Source: Microbotryum silenes-acaulis (taxonomy: Eukaryota; Basidiomycota; Microbotryomycetes; Microbotryales; Microbotryaceae). Taken from it: 64,000 bases of DNA. Positions within the stretch are counted from its first letter, which is position 1; every line of letters begins with the position of its first letter. Location of the stretch: NCBI GenBank assembly GCA_003665825.1, contig QPFY01000004.1:496001-560000 (forward strand), read 5' to 3'. This document shows, in pieces, positions 22,280 to 33,389 of the stretch. The position numbers and the translations under genes were made by a program. Below the pieces are notes generated by a model, which saw nothing but the letters and a program-made list of their open reading frames with translations, was not told where the DNA came from and did not search any database.

Positions 22280-24909
22280 TCAGTTCAATCCCCCGATCGC
22301 CACGAATTTAATGATCTGATACTCCGAGAGACCACTTCAAAAAGGGGACCATTACCGCAAACGTGCATCAGCTTCGTCGTCACAATCAGACTCGATGACC
22401 AAATTGAAACGACGTACTACTTCGACCCCTCCCTCCCGAACCCAGATTGTTTGACGCCGCCGAACGGGATCCCAGCTTGCGAGATGGCCCCCGTGTTCGC
22501 ACCAACCATTCCCGTTTCTAAAGCCACGGATACGCGATGCAGGCGCGAGATGTTCTCGGTGAAGATGTAACTGAGAGGATAAAGTCACATCAGGTACATG
22601 CCTGCATGAGGAGGCGAGGATTGTACTTACGCAGCCAAACCAACATCAGGCTCATTCGCTCGTTCGATCGCTTCGGCCTCAGTCTTGAAGCGGTACAAGG
22701 CCGCGAGCGGGCCTAAGAGAAAGGGAAAGGATAGACGCCCAAGGTAAACCATCAGCGTTTTATGAAGCATTGTTGTGTGTCCTTGGCCCTCGTTCTCACC
22801 AAAGGTTTCGTCCTCGTCGATGGCGCAGCGTTGGACTTCGATGAGAACCGTTGGCTGTTTTCGTGTTCGAATTGAGGTCGTCAGCTCGATCTCCCTGCAA
22901 TTCGAAGCAACTTCTTACTCTTACGACTGACCTGGAAGAAGTACCCCGGCAAATCCAACACATCCCCCCCAACAACGACCTTGGCTCCTTTCTTCTTCGC
23001 ATCCTCAACATGGGATTTGACCTTCTTGACCGCATTCTCATGGATCAAAGGACCATGCGTAATATCCTCTCCCGTCCCTTCCCCGACTTTGAACTTGCGT
23101 ACGGCGTCGGCGAGTTTGGACGCGAATTTGTCGTATACGCCATCCTGGACGAGGATACGGTTCGCGCAGACGCTGTTCGGCGAGAGAGTCGTCGTTTAGT
23201 CCAACCTGTGTTTGGCAACAGCCCAATGGCTCCGCGAACTGACCAAGTCTGACCACTCAAACGAAATTTGGAAACGATCGTCCCCGCCACGGCCTTGTCG
23301 AGATCGGCATCATCAAACACAATCAACGGCGCATTCCCACCTGTGTGCGAAAGACGAGCCCGTGAGGCAGGATCCCAAAACGCCCCGCCGGTGCGAACGT
23401 ACGTACCCAATTCCATGCTCAACTTCTTCAACGATTCACTCGATTGCTTCATAAAGATCTTACCGACCCTCGTCGAACCGGTGAAGGAAACTTTGTGGAC
23501 CTTGGGGTTCTCGCAAAGTTCTTTCCCGACGGCAGAAGTGGATTCTTGCGTGAGGATGACGTTGATGACACCGTCGGGGACGCCGGCTCGTTTGGCGATC
23601 TCGGCGATGGCGAGGATCGAGTAGGGTGTTTCGGAAGGCGCCTGAGGTGGGACAAAAGATTCAGCCTTGAACACGTGTGATTGACTGTGCACTCGCTATG
23701 CTCACCTTGATGACGACGGTGCAGCCTGCGGCGAGGGCGGCTCCGACCTTTCTGGTGATCATGGCATTGGGGAACTGCAAAGCCATACCAAACGATAAGT
23801 TGGACGATCAAGATTGAAGTAATGATGAAAAGTAGGTATGACTCGCGTTCCAAGGAGTGACTGGGATTGGAGTCGATGGGTTTAGCTGGAGCTTTCAGCA
23901 AGCGGCCTAGGCAGTGATGGGCAACTGACTGATACCACACACGCCGACAGGCTGCTTGATGACCGTGTTTTGGACTCCCGGAACCGAGCTAGGAATAATG
24001 TCGCCGTAGCTTCGGACAGCTTCTCCGGCATACCATTCCCAGAATGAGCCACCGTAACTGATTTCGCCTCGAGCATCGACGAGAGGTTTGCCGTTCTCGG
24101 CGGTCAGGATTTGCGCCAGATCTTCGGCGGACTCATTAGTCAATCTGGGGGTGGAGCCGGAGCGTCGAATCAGATTTGTTTTCACCGCACTGTCAGAGAG
24201 GTCAGATGATGATGATCGTCGACTGACTGGAACATCTTGGCGAGAATCTTGCTCCGCTCGTACTCGGAGGTTTTGCCCCACGTCTGGAAGGCTTCGTATG
24301 CTCTGTCGATGGCTTGCTTGGTATCTTCCAAGCCCATATCAGGCAGAGTACCGATCTCCTTTCCTGTACCAGGATCTGTGGAATGGATACAGCGGAATGA
24401 AGCCGCCGCCCACCGGCCGCTGGGTGGAACTTTACGTTCAGAGTAGACTGACTCATGACGGAGAAGGTCTTGGTCGCCGTTCCAGAGGTCCATTCGCCGT
24501 TGATCAACCCCGACGTGATCCACAAGCCAGTATCCTTGAGCTGTAGGCACCGCAAGCAGTCCAGCGAGCGAATTGACGTCAGTGCCTCCTTCATGGCGCG
24601 TCAATCAGCCAGTCTCGGGCAGCATGGAGTCCGTACCTTGGGAGCATCGGAAGCTGTGAACAGCGTGAGATCTGATCAGCAAACCAAAACCAATAGCTAC
24701 TGAGCGAGATGGCTGTACTCACAGGTGGTAGAGGTCGAAGCTGATCGAGCGCCAATCGGTGCCGGTCGCCAACTTGTGGGGCTACAGGTCGGAGCGATTC
24801 GACCGATGGCTACTCCAACAAGGGGCGCACGAGATGAGGAAGCAACCGAGGATAAGGCCCTGGATGTGATGGCCAGATTGGCTGTGGTGGTGAGCGATCG
24901 TCGAAGCAT
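22280..24909 (-). CDS. Succinate-semialdehyde dehydrogenase, probably mitochondrial
   Basis: Oxidises succinic semialdehyde to succinate with NAD(P)+, the last step of the GABA shunt. At least eleven introns. The first exon (24909 down) encodes an Arg/Ser/Thr-rich, acid-poor presequence of about 60 residues, suggesting mitochondrial import. Core motifs in order are LTAENGKPL, EISYGGSFWEWYAGEA, the ITPWNFPNAMITRK cofactor motif, KVSFTGSTRVGK, the general-base Glu in SMELGGNAP, the catalytic Cys in SGQTCVCANR, and the C-terminal GIPFGGVKQSGFGREGSKYG. The last exon is 22334-22280 (GLSEYQIIKFVAIGGLN). Without that intron the frame would stop at SK, so the 3' exon restores a normal family end. One intron begins GC (donor GCGAGT at 23846) between TPWN and FPNA. 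Yeast counterpart is Uga2. Confidence 0.92.
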
Positions 24910-25287
24910 GGTGTGGTGTCGCAGACGTGGGGTGACGCAGCAGAGAGGAGACCGGCAAAGACCGAATGTGGAGCCCGCGCTTCTCAGATCTCACCCACCG
25001 GACATAATCGATCCGGATTATCCGCCCCATTTTCACCGTACATGGCAGCTCATCCGATAAAACCGGGGTAGATCAGTGAAGGCGTCGTACTTTTTGTGTT
25101 TTATCAAGTATGGATTCTAGAAGCGATTGGACGGAGATCGAGATCGAGATAACGAGATACACAGCCAGTGCCAGCCTGATGGGAGCACGGGAGTCGAGGC
25201 AGCCGGTAAAGGAGAGAAGGTCGGAAGCGAACCAAATGAGGAACTACGATGTAGAGAGTCGAAGGCCCAAAGCCAGGAGTTTATGTT
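24910..25287. other. Intergenic gap, no gene seen
   Basis: 378 bases between the 5' end of the dehydrogenase and the 3' end of the sugar transporter. A CGGACATAATCGATCCGGATTATCCG stretch (about 24997-25023) has local dyad symmetry and could be a regulatory site; nothing else stands out. Confidence 0.4.
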
Positions 25288-27215
25288 TTACTCAGTGGTG
25301 TAAGAGCTATTCGTCTGCTCCAAGGAATAATTTCCAAAGTGAGGAACCACGAACGACGCGTCGACCAAAGCCCTCGAATCCGTAGACGGTTTCCAATGCG
25401 GCGTCAAGCGGTAGGGTGTACCAGAAGCGAACATCTCGTCCAGTTCCTCGAGCGACCATCCTGACGTTTCAGGAACGCAGAAGAACGTCCAAATGGCTCC
25501 CAGGAAGGTGGTGACGAACCAAACGAAGGCGATGCGGGAACCCATCGCGAGCTCGTTTGGGTCGGTCAGATAGGGGACCGAGAACGCGACGGCCCAGCTC
25601 CAAAGCCAGTGCGAGGCCGTGGCGAGCGACATCGCCTTGGCCCGAAGACGAAGAGGGTACAGCTCTATCAGGGTCAAGATCAGCGCCGATATGGTGATGA
25701 GCCACCTGCCATGTCCCTCAATCCGCCGGTGGCACCCCCAAGCTTACCCGAGATCAGTACCCACGTCCCACAACCCCACGTCGAGGCAAATCCAGCGACG
25801 AAGAAGGTTGTGAAAGCGAGAAGAACGCTATGTGCCGCGCTTGAACCCTCGTCAAAGCCGATGCTGACTGCGCCAATGATGAGTTGACACATCGACATCC
25901 ACAAGGCCCCACTCAGCATCAATTTGCGCCGACCGAGCCTCTCGACTAGCATGATACCTGGGGCGGTCATGCACACGTTCACGATGCTGAGCGCCACCGA
26001 AGCGAGGTATGGCTCCGAGATGCCCACTTGGGTGAAGAACTGTGTGCTATAGTACCAGATGAAATTGACGCCCGTGAGTTGTTGGAACGCTCCAGCGAAG
26101 ACGCCGCATAGCGTTCGCTTGAGCATGATCTTGCTTCTAAAGCAATCGAGGAGGGAGCCTTGGTCGATCACTCTCTCGGCTTCGATGCTGGCGAAGATCT
26201 CCTTGTACTCAGCGGTGACAATTTCGCTGTTTTCGGGTCGACCGCGCATCGTAGCGAGCGAGCGGCGACCTTGGGTGAGCTTGCCCTGGTTGATCAAATG
26301 TCGGGGCGATTCGGGCAGTGCGAAGGTCCCGCCCATCAAGAGCAGACCCCATAGGATTTGGACGCCGATCGGAATACGCCAGGATGCCGTCGATTCGATG
26401 CTTCGGGTGGCGCTGGAAATGACTTGAGAGCCGAGGATACCTAGCGCGATTGAGAGCTCGTAGCATGAGACGATGGCCCCTCGAAGTTGAGGTGGTGCAG
26501 CTTCGGCTTGGTACATGGGAACGAGCATCGACACTGAGCCGACGCCGAGCCCCGCGACAACGCGACCGACGATGAGCCCCACGATGTTGGTGAAAAATAC
26601 CTGCATAGAGCCTCCGGCAAGGAACAGGAGCAAGGAAAAGAGAATACCCCCTCGGCGACCGCAGTCGTCCGCCACGACCCCACCGGAGAGAGCGCCGACG
26701 AGTGTGCCGAGGGAAAGCAGCGACGTGATGAGCGCTCGATCCAGCGAGCTGATGCAGTAGATGCCTCCTTGATACTTGGCTTGCAAGGCGCATCCGACGC
26801 CATCGGCGGACCTATATCCGAATGTGTAAAGCCAGTTCTGCAGGATCCAGCATCATGGTACGACATTGCGAGTCAGCCCGGGTGCGAGAGTATGGGCCGG
26901 AGAAGCTCGTAGAACGCTGCGGGGCCCCGCCTACACGTACTGGCATGGAAAGTATACCGTTGATGTCGGTAGCGTGGTATCTGGGGAATAGATACGAGTC
27001 GACAAATATGTTCATTAGTCAATCGAATGGAAGCAGTTTCCCTTCGGTTCCTGAAGCGCTGCGAGTGACGCAAATCGATACCGGAACGTCGCCAGTATGG
27101 CAATGGCATCCCGAACGAGGGCAGCCTATCCAGTCACTAACACCGGCACAAGGTGATCCGAGCCTCAAAGTCACGAAAACTGGCTTCAGGTCCTCACCCA
27201 AAAATAAAGCCACCT
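25288..27215 (-). CDS. MFS sugar transporter (hexose transporter family), 5' end unresolved
   Basis: A 12-helix proton symporter or facilitator of the sugar porter family. Firm exons are 26980-26941, 26837-25748 and 25664-25288, with matching phases. A short exon ending at 27198 supplies GGFIFG, which joins to YHATDINGILSMP, the family's first-helix motif. Family motifs are ALITSLLSLGTLVGA, the R-X-G-R-R variant CGRRGG after helix 2, VGRVVAGLGVGSVS, QLRGAIVSCYELSIALGIL, PESPRHLI, QQLTGVNFIWYYST, LVERLGRRKLML and the PETSGWSLEELDEMF tail. Exon 1 with the initiator was not identified; candidates near 27240-27300 conflict in frame. Substrate specificity cannot be read from the sequence. Confidence 0.85.
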
Positions 27216-28783
27216 GTACAATAGTCAAGACAACACTGGGGTCAGCCTCGGCACGTTCGGCCTCCTGCGAGCACCGCACATCTGGCGCTATCTCAGGGGG
27301 TCACAATCCATGGACAGTGCGCAGCAAGCTGGCCCTGGCAAAGTCGAGGATGGATGGGGCGTACCGAAACTGACAAAGATGCACGTGAAGGTGGCTCTCA
27401 GTCCGTAATCTGCAATACTTAGTATTGTCGTTCGCATACCACACCCACTGTCGTCCCACACGAACGTTGTCTCGTGAGGTTAAGCGCCGTGGGCAACGGG
27501 TGAGCAACTACGACATGTGAGACCGGCCGCTGCCGCCGATTCCAAACTAGCGCCGGGGCCCTCCCCGAATCTTCCCTACTTAAAACGCCAGGGGCTCAAA
27601 TAGTCGAGCCTATCCAATCCTCCGTCGAGAAAGTCCGCGAATCCGCGATGTCTACCCGGGATCTGAGGTGATGTGACATGAAGACTTGTAAGTGGGAGGT
27701 TGCTGTGATTTGAGCCGCGCATCTAATGCAGTGGAGAGTCGCCGTGTTCACGAGTCAGTGCACTAGACCGTCAAGGAGGCGCGTGCTTTAAAACCTAATC
27801 ACAACCCTCCATCCGCTTTCAGTGTCGCCGAATCGGTGGAATCGGCCATGCGAGCTCACTGGAGAAGCGAGAGCAGCGGCGGCCCGAGCTCCAGCTCATA
27901 TTTCCGCAAGAGCATCGCCTCCCAAGTCACATTTCCGAAGGGGCATATTGCCCATACTTCACATTCACACCTAATTCGTCCCACGCCAAGCAACATCAAG
28001 GCGGTGGCGGAACCCAACCCCTAGCTGCCACCGGAGACCTGAATGTCTTGAAGGGAGCTCAAGAGACGAAGAAAGTGTTCCACGTCAACACAGTGAGGGC
28101 CGTGGGAAAGGCCTCAAAGTCGCGAACACTGCAAGACGTCTCCTGGAGCGGAATGTAAGGTGGACTCATTGGTCCCTGCGGGTCCCCAAATATTCATTTC
28201 GTGCTCGGAATTGATGGGCCCAATTACGTTCCCCGATTGCGCTTGTCGGCTTTCGCTATTGACCCACTGAAACTGACATGCGTTTCTGCATTGACTCAAC
28301 GCGCTAAAAACTGGCAGTGTTTTCGCCAAAGGGTCAGCCAGTGACCCACGAAGTGCACTGCAGTACCTACGGTTCAGTTGGAGGTGTGACAATGAGGGTT
28401 AGTACATGTGCTTTGATCTAGTCGCCGACCCGCGATCCCAAAAACACGTCACCGACCTCTTGTGCGACACCTCCTCATCGTCGTTGCGACCTTCACACTT
28501 TCACGTGGTGCATGCATTTGCGTACAAGACGATGGGCCCGGCTCTCGGTATCGCCTACGCCAAAAGTGCGATTTATAGCTCTACGCCTTACATGCGGCCT
28601 CAATAAGGGGCCCTTGCCTCCGTTCTGTCACTGCTCATTACTTTCCGATGCGCCCTCCTTGCCCGCAGCCTTTCACATTAGGCTTTCTTCTCACACCACC
28701 CGCTAACATGTCCCTCTTCCCGCGAGCTGAGAAAATCCATAGTCCAACTGTGTCCATTACAACCCTTCCTTCCTTCCAACACC
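27216..28783. other. Long intergenic region, no supported gene
   Basis: About 1.57 kb between the sugar transporter 5' side and the 3' end of the PB1/ZZ gene. It should contain the first exon and promoter of the transporter. Short ORFs (27836-28024, 28406-28606) show no domain and no supporting splice structure. The CCTACTTAAAACGCC stretch at about 27575-27590 and a T/A-rich element near 28575 could be core promoter parts. No repeats of note. Confidence 0.45.
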
Positions 28784-31700
28784 TTACGAATAAACGCTAT
28801 ATGTCAACAAAGGCTGAGGATTATGCGTTGACATCCTCGTCAAGTCCCTTAAGAGAGGGAGATCAACGCGGCGCGTGAACTTGACGAAGACGTGGGGAGC
28901 GTGGTGGGACGATCGTTCGAGGCAGGCGACACAGGCGTCGAAGGCGGGACAGTGGCCTGGTTTTTGGGAGAGAAGGTCCTTGATATTCAGCCCCATCTCT
29001 CTTCGAGGTGCCGAAGGAGGGAAAGGCAACTCACAGCATCGTAACCAAGGTCCCTGAATCAACTCGGCACAGATATCGCAATACACCTGACCGTGCAACA
29101 CCATCAAATCCAACGTATTGGAGTCGTGATCCGGGTCTGGTGTTTCCTGATCGCGAGGTGATAAGGACGACGTCGGGGAGCTGTCATCGCTTCCTCGCGC
29201 GGTGACCTCTTTGCCTCGCCTTGGAGGAGGGAACAACGGGTCGTAGAGGATCGGGAGAAGTTGATTTAGGGATGGGAGGGGCTTCAGAAGGGGTTGGGTT
29301 AGACGCTATGGGGAGGGTATGAAGACGAGAACTTTCGTTAGTATGCGAGTACGCCCTTGGTACCCAATAAAATGTACCAAAAAGCAATGCAGCGGGTCAT
29401 GTAAGTTGTGCGATGAGGGCTCGCAGTTCGAGCACTGCACACAGACATAGAAGACGCGTCAGTCGTCAACCTGGCCCTATCCTATATTGGGACACCTCAA
29501 ACGTACCAAATCATAAGTCGACGGAACGGACGGGCACTGCGCGCACGTCCACCTTGTCCCTCTAATATACCTCTGCCCACATCCCTGACAAGGTACATGA
29601 TGCACCACCGCCGACCAAGCCGGAGGTTGTGCCGCGCTCTGCGTTCCTCCCGCAAGAGCCGAATGAGCATACCCGGCAGGTGATGATCCGCCCCATGGAG
29701 TCGTTAGTTGTAGATGATGACGTCGAAGATCCATCCCGTTCGGAGGGAAAGATGAGTGATGCCCATGAGTCCAAGGACCGAATCCCGATTTCGTAGCTAG
29801 AGGACCAGCGAACCACCTTGGCCCAGGTCGTCCGTGGGCATTGCCGTGGTGAATCCGTGGGCTATGAGTTAGACTTTGTGCTCGATGAGCGGCTTCGTCC
29901 AATACTTCGGATTTGGAAACGGGTATGTTGATCTTGAGGAGGATGTGGTCGGGGGTATGACGGCCTTGCGATAGTTCGATGACGAGGTCATTCGCTTCGC
30001 ACTGCATTGACAGCATCAAAGCCATTAGGGCTCCGTTACTTCAGGCCTTGAATTACCGAACATACCTGCGTGCACAGATCGAACGACGGGCAAACGGAAC
30101 ACGAGTACCTAGCCCCCACAATATCCTGCGAGCATCCAAAACACACCACCCCTTCATGCCTGACCATCGATCTTGACGGTGTCGTCGGACTCGTAAGGAA
30201 CGAGTTGTCCCCATTCAGCATATACCGAGAATGCTCGACCCCTCGCGTGTTGAGCGGTGAAAAGCCGGAACTCTCGTCCTGACTATTCATCCCGAAGCTA
30301 TGGTTGCCGGTGGGTGATATCTTCGGCCGTGCGGGTCGATCAGGGATGGTGAGGAAGGAATGGATAGGGTGGATGTCCTCAACGTTGCGGTAGCACGAAA
30401 GGCAGAGCTCGAACTTGCTGCATGAAAGGCACTTGAACCGATTGGTCTGTACTGGACCTGTACCGCACGTCGAGCAATGGACGTCGTCGTCGTAGTCTGC
30501 CAATCAAGGAGCCCGTTCAAATCAGTCGCCGAGCAAGCACGATCTGAAGACCCAGTACTTTGAACTGACCGACTTCTCTCCACCCTTGAGTAGCACTCAT
30601 CTTGACGACCTCTGCAAAAGCATGCGACACCTCCATACTGTACACGCTCGTCCGCACGGTCTCGCTCAACTCATCCACCGCAACCATCTGATCCCCATTC
30701 TCTCCACTCCCATTGCGCGCGAAAACGGCACGCTCTTTCTCCAATGCCCTCATCGCATTCGCATGCCTCACGCCCTCGGTCTCGACGCAGTCTGAACAGA
30801 GTTCGAAGCCGCCTCGTTCATCATGACCATAGTGGTGGTGCGCTTCTTCATGTTGTAGAAGGTCGGAGCTCGTGCCTTCGTGCGGGTGCGCATGGAGTGG
30901 GGAAGAGGCGTCATGGTGATGAGATGGTGACTCGGCCTTTGCCTTTCCTTTCGATGCATCCGAGTTCCAAACGTTGACCCCAAGTGGATCCTCATGTACT
31001 TTCGCCGCCGCTTGCTCTTCCCGCTCCGAGACCTTTCCATTTGAAGCAGAGTCGGAAGTTGTTGATCCAATTTGAGTGCCATCATCCCTCGTCGCCATCC
31101 CATCCGGTAAGATAGGCCCACAGCTCGCGCAGATGTACCGAAAGCTGACCATGACCTTGGCGCAACCGCAACACCTCAACAAATCGTCCCTCACGGCCGA
31201 CAGGACCGAAGGAGCGGGCAAGCTCGAGCGGGACAGATCGGCGAGGAATCCGGGGAGGTCAAAGTTGGACCCAGTATGGTTGGTATGCGAAGAGGAAGGA
31301 AGGACATTATCGAGCACACGGGCGTTGAGGTGCGTTTCGACTGGGGATATCTCTTCAGAAGGATAAGCTCCGATCATTCGCTCCGTACCTCTCCCACTCG
31401 CGCCCTCGTTGAGGTTGAGGCGAGCCAGATGATGCTCCTCTTCGCCGAGCCGTGGCCGAGCTGAACGTTCACCCAGTGAGGGGCCGGACCCTGTCGACCC
31501 ATTCGAGCTACCACTCATATACGTCGGTGGTGCCGAAAAGAGCTTTTCCGTAGAACCAGCGACTTTGGACGATACGGACGATCCTGTGACTCTCAAAGCC
31601 CAGCCCGTTGATGAAGCCTGATCGATTATTGAAGCCGTCCGGACCGATTCGCCGTCAGAGGCAGGTCGCGAAGGGTACGATGGCGGTGCCACGTTCGCAG

Positions 31701-32818
31701 GTCGACCGGGTGGCACCGCATATGAGAGCACGTCGCTCCCGGAATCCATGAAAGGGTTGACGGTGGCATTCCGTGGGGTCTGGGCCGGTGGAGAGAGTTG
31801 CCATCGAGCTGGGGGAAAGTCGGACTGAGCGAAGGGGGTTGGAGATGCCGAGGGGTGAGGCGGGAAGGCGTGCGGTTCGTAGCGATTCGGATACGGGTAT
31901 GAATAAGGATCGATGCCCGTCCGAGAGGGTGAATGCCTCGAGATCGGCTGTTTCGGGTGGTCATCGCCGCCGTAGAGCTGACCTCTGTCGCGCCTGCGTT
32001 GGCCATAGCTCCTTCGCGTTTCGTGTTCATTCGTCCTGTTGGATGCCGAAGAATTCGACAAGGACACCAGAGACTTCACATCCTCGTCATGGTCGTACCC
32101 ACGGTGGTTCCCAACGTCCTGACTCCAACTATCGGCATTCCGACTCCCCTCATCGAACCTAGACGAGCGACTCGTCGAACCCCTGCCCGAAGCACTCTCA
32201 GTCCTCGTTGTCCCACCATACATCGATTCGGCACCATAATCACCCAACGGCGGCCCATCATCATCAACGAGGATGTAGACCTTCATCGTGATCTTCTTTC
32301 TCGATGTGGACGGTGAAGATCCATCGGTCGGTGGAGGGGAAGTACCATCGTACGAAGAGGCCGATTCATCGTCGGCGAAAAAGTGGATGGCTTCGATGAG
32401 ATCGTCCGAGGTGAAGATCTCGGTTTCGTCCCCATCGTCGTCGCGGTCTGTGTGCGACGATGGGAAGCCTCTGAATCAGTGGTGGGATGCTCGTGTGGGG
32501 GTCGTCTACGCCCTGAGCGGCAGCGCAGTGTAGAGAGTCGTGGCTGCTCACATGCGATCCTAAAAGCCTCGGGTAGCGAGAAACATTGTCGAATCTTTTC
32601 CTTGAACGCCTCGATATAGACCTGTAACGTACGCTCATGCCTCGTTATCAGTCCATCGAGCGGCTGATCGCCGGCCGGGTAGGGAGACCGAGGAGCAACC
32701 CAGACGATGTCGTGGTCCAAGTGGTCCGGTGACTCACGGTGTCCAAGTTGGGGAAGGTCACTCTACGACTGAGCGAGCTGTTGGGTCCGAACTGGGCTTT
32801 GACGATCAACGAGGTCAT
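28784..32818 (-). CDS. PB1 plus five-ZZ zinc finger protein, Nbr1-like
   Basis: Start ATG at 32818. The N-terminal PB1 domain is spread over three exons (32818-32738, 32621-32552, 32447 onward). It has an acidic OPCA-type motif, Y-RDDDGDETEIFTSDDL. A long Ser/Pro/Arg-rich disordered region follows. Five ZZ-type zinc-binding modules come next: LLRCCGCAKV..RYICASC..FELCSDC; VHCSTCGTG..FKCLSCSKFELCLSC; VVCFGCSQD..YSCSVCPSFDLCTQC; VPCQGCGQR..WTCAQC..YDLCSNC; VYCDICAEL..WLRCCHCPAFDACVAC. Several ZZ modules are split by introns at the same site after YDL/FDL or WLRC. Selective-autophagy receptors (Nbr1) combine PB1, ZZ and an FW domain; no FW domain is seen here. A role as autophagy or signalling scaffold is inferred. 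The stop is at 28784-28786. Confidence 0.82.
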
Positions 32819-33389
32819 CGCGACGACTGGTCGACCCTGTTGTACCTGGCCCGTCCCGCGGTCCCGTGGCACTGCTACTCGTCGAAGAGGGAGAAGCTGC
32901 CCTTTTCCAACACAATCGTACCGGATGTAGAGTCGATAAAATAACCGGGTACGGTAGTGCTATCAAAAGGGGTTGTTGGAGGCTGCCTGACGAGCAGGCG
33001 AATCAGAGCGTACACGAAAATGGAGGTCGGGGACAATCCCACAAAAGATCCAACAAGAGAGAATGAAGTTAAGTGGCGCACCCTTATAGAGTTGATGGTT
33101 TCCGTGTAGCTTTAGGTTTTATTGCATTATTCACTATTGGTGGGCTAATTGGAGTAATTTTAGCTAATGCCTCATTAGATGTTGCAATGCACTTCTGAAC
33201 AATGTTCGTAGGAGTAAATCTAACATTTTTCCCACAACATTTCCTTGGACCGGACGTCGGGATGTGGAAATCGCGCATTTCTATCCCCGAATAAGCTGAC
33301 GGGTTTCTGTTTCTATTTCCAGGGGGGCCGCGCGCGCGCTCGCAGGTGGACGGTCTGAACTCTGCGCATCCACAAGTGTATACACCACC
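32819..33389. promoter_or_regulatory. Divergent promoter region carrying a mitochondrial DNA insertion
   Basis: 571 bases between the head-to-head PB1/ZZ gene and the histone-chaperone gene. An A/T-rich block at about 33095-33250 is mitochondrial in origin (separate entry). The remainder is ordinary nuclear sequence with no recognised core element. Confidence 0.5.
33095..33250 (+). pseudogene. Nuclear insertion of mitochondrial cox1 (NUMT), two joined fragments
   Basis: The plus strand reads [20 protein letters not shown] then ASLDVAMH, directly followed by FW-TMFVGVNLTFFPQHFLG, where W is TGA. These are two segments of cytochrome c oxidase subunit I that are normally separated by about 45 residues (the helix with DTYYVVAHFHYV). 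The join falls at a His codon shared by both ends. The A/T-rich codon use and TGA for Trp match mitochondrial code 4, not the nuclear neighbours. It ends 140 bases before the histone-chaperone ATG. A few bases before 33108 may also be mitochondrial. Confidence 0.88.

Noticed and set aside
22352..22588. SSADH ending at the TAG after GREGSK
   Set aside because: The TAG spans an intron donor (TA|GTACGT); splicing to 22334 restores the family C-terminus.
31626..32162. Antisense ORFs inside the PB1/ZZ gene
   Set aside because: Arg/His-rich shadows of the disordered Ser/Pro-rich region.
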